Assembly: GCA_036365515.1 (NCBI GenBank)
Contig: CM070873.1
Coordinates: 20,821,257-20,885,256 of the forward strand
Origin: Torymus aiolomorphi
Taxonomy: Eukaryota > Arthropoda > Insecta > Hymenoptera > Torymidae
Direction of reading: 5' to 3'
DNA: 64,000 nt
Shown here in pieces: positions 55,651-64,000 of this stretch (position 1 is its first letter; the number at the start of each line of letters is the position of its first letter). Position numbers and translations under genes: made by a program. The notes beneath the pieces were generated by a model. It ran no database searches, was not told where the DNA came from, and saw only the letters and a list, made by a program, of their open reading frames with translations.

Positions 55651-55984
55651 CTTTTATAAGAGGAGGAACAATGTTTTTCTCTGCATATTTGTACAGAAAT
55701 ATTATGATATAAGTAAATCGAAACGATATAATAGCGATAAATTGCGTTAATAACCTCAAAAACAATATCTGATGTTTTGAATACAAATATTATAGCTGAA
55801 ATAATACATCTACTTTCAAACCTAATTTACAAATATTTGATTCTTTATAATAACCATTAACTTATAACAGTATAAACTATTGTTTTTCACATACTTATGA
55901 GGAAATACGGGTCCGCGAAAATTTTTGTAAATAGCCTATAAAGGAGTTTTCACTGAGAAAGTTATTATTGTGGAGAGAATTCCC
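55651..55984. other. Unassigned spacer
   Basis: AT-rich; it partly echoes the 231-bp unit (GAATTGCGTT... type text near 55740). Confidence 0.35.
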
Positions 55985-57435
55985 GATCAAACCAAGCTTC
56001 TCAAGTAATATTTATTATATTTTGTAACAAATAGAAATATGTAAATTATTAAACAATTTTTTCCGCGCGATTTTGCGAAATGCGCATGCACGACATTATT
56101 TGTAAAAAGCTTATGAAAGGGTTTTGATTGCGGAGTTATGATTTCAGAGTTATGATTGCGGAACGATTTCCCAAAGAAATCAAAGCTTCTCAAATAATAT
56201 TTGTTATATCTTGTAACAAATACGAATTTATACATTATTAAACAATTTTTTTTCCACGCGATTTTTCGAAATACGTCTGCGACATTTTTTGTAAAGAACT
56301 TATGAACGGGTTTTCCTACATAGCTATGATTGCCAATCGATTTCCCCAAGAAATCAAAGCTTCACAAGTAATATTTGTTGTATCTTATAACAAATACAAA
56401 TTTATAAATTATTAAACAATTTTTTTCCCTACGCGATTTTTCGAAATACGTGTGAGCGAAATTTTTTGTAAAGAGCTTATGAAGGGGTTTTCCTACATAG
56501 CTATGATTACCGAACGATTTCCCGAAGAAATCAAAGCTTCACAAGTAATATTTGTTATCCTTGTAACAAATACAAACTTATAAATTTTTAAACAATTTTT
56601 TTCCACGCGATTTTCCGAAATACGTGTGCGCGAAATTTTTGTAAAGAGCTTATGAAGGGATTTTCCTACATAGCTATGATTGCCGAACGATTTCCCGAAG
56701 AAATCAAAGCTTCACAAGTAATATTTGTTATACCTTGTAACAAATACAAATTTATAAATTTTTAAACAATTTTTTTCCACGCAATTTTGAGAAATGCATG
56801 CATGCGCGACATTTGTTGTAAAGAGCTTATGAAGGGGTTTTCGTACAGAGTTGTGATTGCCGAACGATTTCCCAATGACATCAAAGCTTCTAAAGTTACA
56901 TTTGTTATATCTTGTAATAAATACAAATTTATAAATTATCAGACAATTTTTTTCCACGTAATTTTGCGAAACACGCATGCACGACATTTTTTGTAAAGAG
57001 ATTATGAAAGGGTTTTCGTTCAGAGTTATGATTGCGGAACGATTTCCCGAAGAAATCGAAGCTTCACAAGTAATATTTGTTATATCTTGTAACAAATACG
57101 AATTTATAAATTATTAAACAATTTTTTTCCGCGTGATTTTTCGAAATACGTTATGCGACATTTTTTGTAAAGAGCTTACGAAGGGGTTTTCGTATAGAGT
57201 TATGATTGTCGAACGGTTTCCCAATGACATCAAAGCTTCTTAAGTAATATTTATTATATCTTGGAACAAATACACATTATTTATAAATTATTAAACAATT
57301 TTTTTCCACGCGATTTTCCGAAATACGTGTGCGCGACATTTTTTGTGAAGAGCTTTTGAAGGGTTGTTCCGTCATAGCGATGATTGGGGAACGAGTTCGT
57401 AATGACATCAAAGCTTCTTAAGTAATATTTATTAG
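55985..57435. repeat. ~176-bp satellite-like array, about nine units
   Basis: An AAGCTTC landmark recurs near 55994, 56182, 56356, 56533, 56705, 56883, 57058, 57232 and 57411 (spacing 172-188 bp). Each unit holds TAATATTTGTTATATCTTG, AAACAATTTTTTTCC, CGAAATACG and a TTATGAAGGGG block. Open frames on the minus strand are by-products. Confidence 0.85.
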
Positions 57436-57835
57436 GCACGACCGCTACTCGGGAGAGCCTTATAATTTCACCAGAGTGAAAATTGTAAGAATACAAATAC
57501 CGAATATTTCATGTGTAAAAACCATTTTCCACTCAGAATAAGTGCGTTATGTATGTCTGTACGTCCGTATGTGCGCAAGTTACTCCATTATCTCAATGAA
57601 TTTTCGATAGATTTCATCAGGATTGCGCGAAACACTCATCTAATTACACCTAAGTGACAGTTCTCTAGCGAGAACAATCGATAAAAAAATTTGATATATT
57701 TCCTTTCTTTCGTACATTTATCTAAATATTTCCTTTCTTACGTGCATACTTATCTAAAAAATAACAGACTCACTATTAGAAAGCAATAATAGTCGGTGAA
57801 GTGGGAATATTACGATAAAATAACACGATTTAACC
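57436..57835. other. Unassigned sequence preceding the 550-bp array
   Basis: It contains ACGTCCGTATGTGCGC and a first partial TTTCGTACATTTATC block of the following array. Confidence 0.4.
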
Positions 57836-60720
57836 TCTTTTATTTCAAAATATAAATATTCGTAATTACTTAGAAAAACGTTTACTTATTGCGTAGGGCC
57901 ATCGCTATATACCCATTGTAGGCGAGAGACACGATCGTATCTCGCCAGAAATGTGCGATGTGAGCAGGCGAGGCTACAGGAGTCGCGGCGCGCTATACGT
58001 CTCGTCTGCTGTGATGGAAGTAAATACCATTGACCCGTATGATAACGAGGATAGTTTTCATCGAACCAGATGTTGCCTATAATTGTATTTCATTTTCTAA
58101 TTTTTATCTGAGAAATTCTATTCAGAGGAATTTTTGGTTATTGAGGAGCATCCGTAATATACGATGATGAACTTGTATTGCCAAAGGCAGCCCTATCGAA
58201 ATATTCCCTTTCTTTCGTACATTTATCTAAATATTTCCTTTCTTACGTGCAGACTTATCTAAAATAATATTAGACTCACTATTAGAAAGCAATAATAGTC
58301 GGTGAAGTGGGAGTATTACGATACAATAACACGATTTAACCTCTTTTATTTCAAAATATAACAAAATACGATAAAATAACACGATTTAACTTCTTTTATT
58401 TCAAAATATAAATATTCGTAAATACTTAGCAAAACATGCAGTTATTGCGTAGGGCTATCGCTATATACCCATTGTAGGCGAGAGACACGATCGTATCTCG
58501 CCAGAAATGTGCGATGTGAGCAGGCGAGGCTACGGGAGTCGCGCCCGTCCCGCAACGCCGGACGGGCGCGACTCCCGTAGAGTAGCGGCGCGCTATACGT
58601 CTCGTCTGCTGTGATGGAAGTAAATACCATTGACCCCTATGATAACGAGGATGGTTTTCATCGAACCAGATGTTGCTTATAATTGTATTTCATTTTCTAA
58701 TTTTTATCTGAGAAATTCCATTCAGAGGAATTTTTGGTTATTGAGGAGCATCCGTAATATACGATGATGAACTTGTATTGCCAAAGGCAGCCCTATCGAA
58801 ATATTCCCTTTCTTTCGTACATTTATCTAAATATTTCCTTTCTTACGTGCAGACTTATCTAAAAAAATATTAGACTCACTATTAGAAAGCAATAATAGTC
58901 GGTGAAGTGGGAGCATTACGATACAATAACACAATTTAACCTCTTTAATTTCAAAATATAAATATTCGTAAATACTTAGCCAAACAATCAGTTATTGCGT
59001 AGGACTATCGCTATATACCCATTGTAGGGGAGTGACACGTTCGTATCGCGCCACAAAAGTGCGATCTGACCGGGCGGGCCTACGGGTGTCGCTCCCGTCT
59101 CGCTGCACCCGACGGGAGCGACTCCCGTAGAGTAGCGGCGCGCTATAGGTCTCGTCTGCCGTGATGGAAGTAAATACCATTGACCCCTATGATAACGAGG
59201 ATGGTTTTCATCGAACCAGATGTTGCTTATAATTATATTTCAATTTCTAATTTTTATCTGAGAAATTCTATTCAGAGGAATTTTTGGTTATTGACGAGCA
59301 TCCGTAATATGGGAGCGTCTGCCAGAAACCAGCCAGCGGGCGCGCGGGACGCATTTTTCATGTAAAACACGCTCTGTTCAACTCGCTCGTAATCGTATTT
59401 TGAGTCTCTCAGAAAAAAACAAAAGACATATTTCGATAGATTTTTTCCTGCTCTTTCCAATGGTGCTATTCTTTTTACTCCCAAACACTTTCTTCTGGTC
59501 GGAAATTCGAGTGAAAAGTTCAGAATCATTTTTCTTAAAGTATAACATGTTGTTCTTCAAAATGCATAGCACCATTCGAAAGTACAAATTAAAAGCTACA
59601 AACCTCTACATTTTAAAGTTGGAGAAACGTAGAGCTCAAAAGTAATAAGATTAAGAAGACAGCGGCGAGCAAATTTTTTGCGCTGGACCCGAATGTGCAT
59701 CAGTGCATCGTATATTACGTTTTAAATATATTAATTTTTTATTTAAACCTTAATTCTTTTATTTTTATTTGCGATTATTTTTATTGGTCTTTTCACGATA
59801 CTAATGTATAATATATATATACGCATACAGAGGCGCGTCCAAGAGCAGAACAGATTTCACGCGGCCGCTCGCCGCTGTGTTTTCAATCTTCTTACTTTTG
59901 AGCCCTTCATTTCTCCAATTTGAAAATGTAGGGTTTTGTAGCTTAAGACTTGTACTTTCGAATGGTCGTATGCATTTTGAAGAAAAACATGATATACTTT
60001 GAGAAAAATGTCTCTGAACTTTCAACTTGAATTTAAGACCAGAAGAAAAAGTTTCGGAGTAAAAACAATAGCACCGTTGGAAAGAGCAGGAAAAAAGCTA
60101 TCGATATATATCTTGTTTTTTTCTGAGAGACTCAGAATACGATTACGAGCGAGTTGAACAGAGCGTGTTTTGCATGAAAAATGCGTCCCGTGCGCCCGCT
60201 GGCTGGTTTCTGGCGGACGCTCCCATATACGATGATGAACTTGTATTGCCAATGGCAGCTCTATCGAAATATTCCCTTTCTTTGGTACATTTATCTAAAT
60301 ATTTCTTTCCTTGCGTGTATACTTATCTAAAAAATATTAGACTCATTCACTATTAGAAAGCAATAATAGTCGGTGAAGTGGGAATATTACGATAAAATAA
60401 CACGATTTACCTCTTTTATTTCAAAATATAAATATTCGTAAATACTTAGCAAAACATTTAGTTATTGCGTAGGGCTATCGATATATACCCATTGTAGGGG
60501 AGAGACACGTTCGTATCGCGCCAGAAAAGTGCGATCTGAGCGGGCGAGCCTACGGGATTCGCTCCCGTCTCGCTGCACGGGAGCGACTTCCGTAGAGTAG
60601 CGGGGCGCTATACGTCACGTCTACGGTGATGGAAGAAAATACCATTTACCCCTATCATAACGGCGATGGTTTTCATCGAACCAGATATTGCTTATAATTA
60701 TATTTCAATTTCTAGTTTTT
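57836..60720. repeat. ~550-bp tandem array, about four units, interrupted by a foldback
   Basis: The landmark TTGCGTAGGGC recurs near 57888, 58445, 58995 and 60465; the last gap is larger by the inserted 0.9 kb. Units carry ATATACCCATTGTAG, GTGATGGAAGTAAATACC and AATAGTCGGTGAAGTGGGA. Three of four units contain a strong hairpin (58530-58580, 59089-59137, 60550-60596). Confidence 0.85.
59311..60224. mobile_element. GGGAGCG foldback element, two-module form
   Basis: The TSD ATAT is present (59307-59310, 60225-60228) and the empty site CCGTAATATACGATG appears in sister units (near 58152 and 58752). The ends GGGAGCGTC are inverted. One ~340-bp module per arm, related to those at 50947-52249. Confidence 0.87.
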
Positions 60721-61225
60721 CTAGTATCACCGTAAAATTTCTAGTACCACCGTAGACCCGTTGCACAGAGTATAACATTTACTAAGTTTCTTTCAACTGC
60801 TCTTTCTTGGTTACTAACCAGATGATCTAAGAAATCTTTAACTGAGCAGAGAGAGAGAACGCAGGAGTTCTTTTTATGCCGATTGGGACTGTAGGTACCT
60901 TGCCCCAGAACAGACAATACTATTTCTTAAATTATTTTTCCCACGAAGCGTCCATGCCTACAATAATTAAATAAAATAAATAATAATAAAAAAATAAATA
61001 AAATAGGTACGCTTTCGGAAAATCAATAGAGTTAGACGAAAAGTATAATGAGCTGACTAATTCGATAACCACAAACACGAAAAATGTTCAATTGAAATCT
61101 TCGAGTCTACGGTGAACGGACGAACCACCATAGACCCACGGCACACAGTTTAACGTTTACTGCGTTTACTTTCGACTGCTCTTGCTTGTTTACTAATCAG
61201 ATGATCTAAAAAAATCTTTAGCCGA

Positions 61226-61301
<76 letters not shown>

Positions 61302-61660
61302 CGCAAGTGCACTTTTTATGCCGTTTGGTACATTACGTATCTTGCTCCAGAACAGACAAGAATATTTCTTGAATTATTTTTCCCACGAAGCGTCTATGCC
61401 TATAATAATTAAATAAAATAAATAAATAAATAAATAAATAAATAAAATAATTACGTTTTCGGAAAATCAATAGTCTTGGAGAAAAAGTATAATGAGCTGA
61501 CCAATTCAATCGCCACAAACACGAAAAATGTTCAATTGAAATCTTCGAGCCTACGGTGGTTCGACCCCACCCGCAAGTTGAGTGGGGACGAACCACCGTA
61601 GACCCGCCGCACACTAACATTTACTACGTTTACTTTCGACTGCTCTTTCTTGGTTACTAA
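60721..61660. repeat. Tandem array with (GA)n and (TAAA)n, about two and a half units
   Basis: Landmarks ACCACCGTAGACCC near 60745 and 61590, and its variant near 61124, recur with TTTCGACTGCTC, a GA run (long at 61230-61300) and CCCACGAAGCGTC. A strong hairpin (CTACGGTGGTTCG with its complement) lies at 61549-61594. Confidence 0.75.
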
Positions 61661-61679
61661 CCAGATTATCAAGAGCACT

Positions 61680-61999
61680 TGCGTACACTGTAGGTGGCAA
61701 CCGACAGGTGCCTGACGGTTAACATGTGGTCATATGATAACATAGCAGCCAGCGGCGAGTCGCAGAATTCGTCCGAGCGCCCCGAGCGCCGCAGAGGCTC
61801 CCTTAGGCCGTCGATCTTGCAGTTGCGTCGCCGCACTGCGCAGGCGAGATTTGGCAACACTGCGGTTTTACGTAGTAAAGAGCGACAACAACACGAGCGG
61901 ACGCGTCGACGCCGGCACGCCGCGCCTGCGCGAGAACAGTAATGGGCGCTGAAGACACATACACACAACGCGGACGCTATAGTTGTAGAAAGTACATCA
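61680..61999. promoter_or_regulatory. GC- and CpG-rich patch, promoter-like
   Basis: In contrast to the AT-rich surroundings this stretch is GC-rich (GCGCCCCGAGCGCCGCAGAG, ACGCGTCGACGCCGGC). It immediately precedes an array of exon-like units with consensus splice sites on the plus strand. Such a patch could be a transcription start region, but no core promoter element is certain. Confidence 0.3.

Positions 62000-64000
<2,001 letters not shown>

Noticed and set aside
55987..57496. Three minus-strand frames of 70-127 codons
   Set aside because: They arise from the 176-bp tandem units in an open frame and share the same repeated peptide; no sign of a protein family.

Overview
This is eukaryotic, AT-rich, transposon-dominated DNA, most likely from an insect (possibly a hymenopteran, low confidence). 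The reasons are the mix of element families (Penelope-like with GIY-YIG, Ty3/gypsy, Helitron, hAT, a CACTA-like multi-exon transposase, many foldback elements), GT-AG introns, dense microsatellites and AACCTAACC-type motifs. I found no intact host gene, rRNA, canonical tRNA gene, CRISPR array or bacterial feature. All alignments were made by eye, so repeat counts and outer edges are approximate; target-site duplications (TSDs) were read base by base.

Region 1 (1-18318) is a nested stack of mobile elements. The outermost is a DNA transposon at 293-18311 with long inverted ends (TSD ATAACGC). Its left arm carries a TTAA-flanked foldback element (537-1294). Its interior carries a Penelope-like element (3231-6264, TSD TTAAGTTTGAGGAA). 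Its right arm carries a foldback element (7299-8337) and a Ty3/gypsy element, here Gypsy-A (8398-18300, TSD TATC). The 5' LTR of Gypsy-A is split by a second one, Gypsy-B (12427-18239, TSD CTGA). The gypsy and Penelope genes are recognisable but broken.

Region 2 (18319-35200) holds a short inverted-repeat element, a microsatellite-tipped foldback, and a minus-strand Helitron (3' end at 20067, N-terminal coding region near 33267). The Helitron helicase is cut by a 1.5-kb hAT (20169-21681, TSD AGTACCAT) filled with ~93-bp tandem repeats. Its Rep region is cut by an 8-kb inverted-repeat element (24424-32381). That element carries part of a SWIM zinc-finger gene, a hairpin-ended element and a large palindrome. 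A ~155-bp tandem array with a TA-flanked MITE follows.

Region 3 (35876-40302) is a 4.4-kb hAT (TSD AACATAAG). It keeps a broken transposase C-terminus and hosts an element with GTGCAC motifs every 15 bp and a two-orientation array of ~93-bp repeats related to those at 20.2-21.6 kb.

Region 4 (41433-53621) is a scattered minus-strand CACTA-like transposase gene. One intron (43297-50623) contains a palindrome with 1.3-kb arms, tandem arrays, a duplicated fragment of a host RNA polymerase III second-largest-subunit gene (POLR3B/RPC2), and a hairpin-ended element. Another exon is cut by a 1.3-kb foldback element.

Region 5 (53622-64000) is mostly tandem DNA: a 231-bp duplication, nine ~176-bp units, a ~550-bp array whose units carry a covarying hairpin, a (GA)n-bearing array, and finally exon/intron-like units with good splice sites that may belong to a repetitive non-coding RNA gene.
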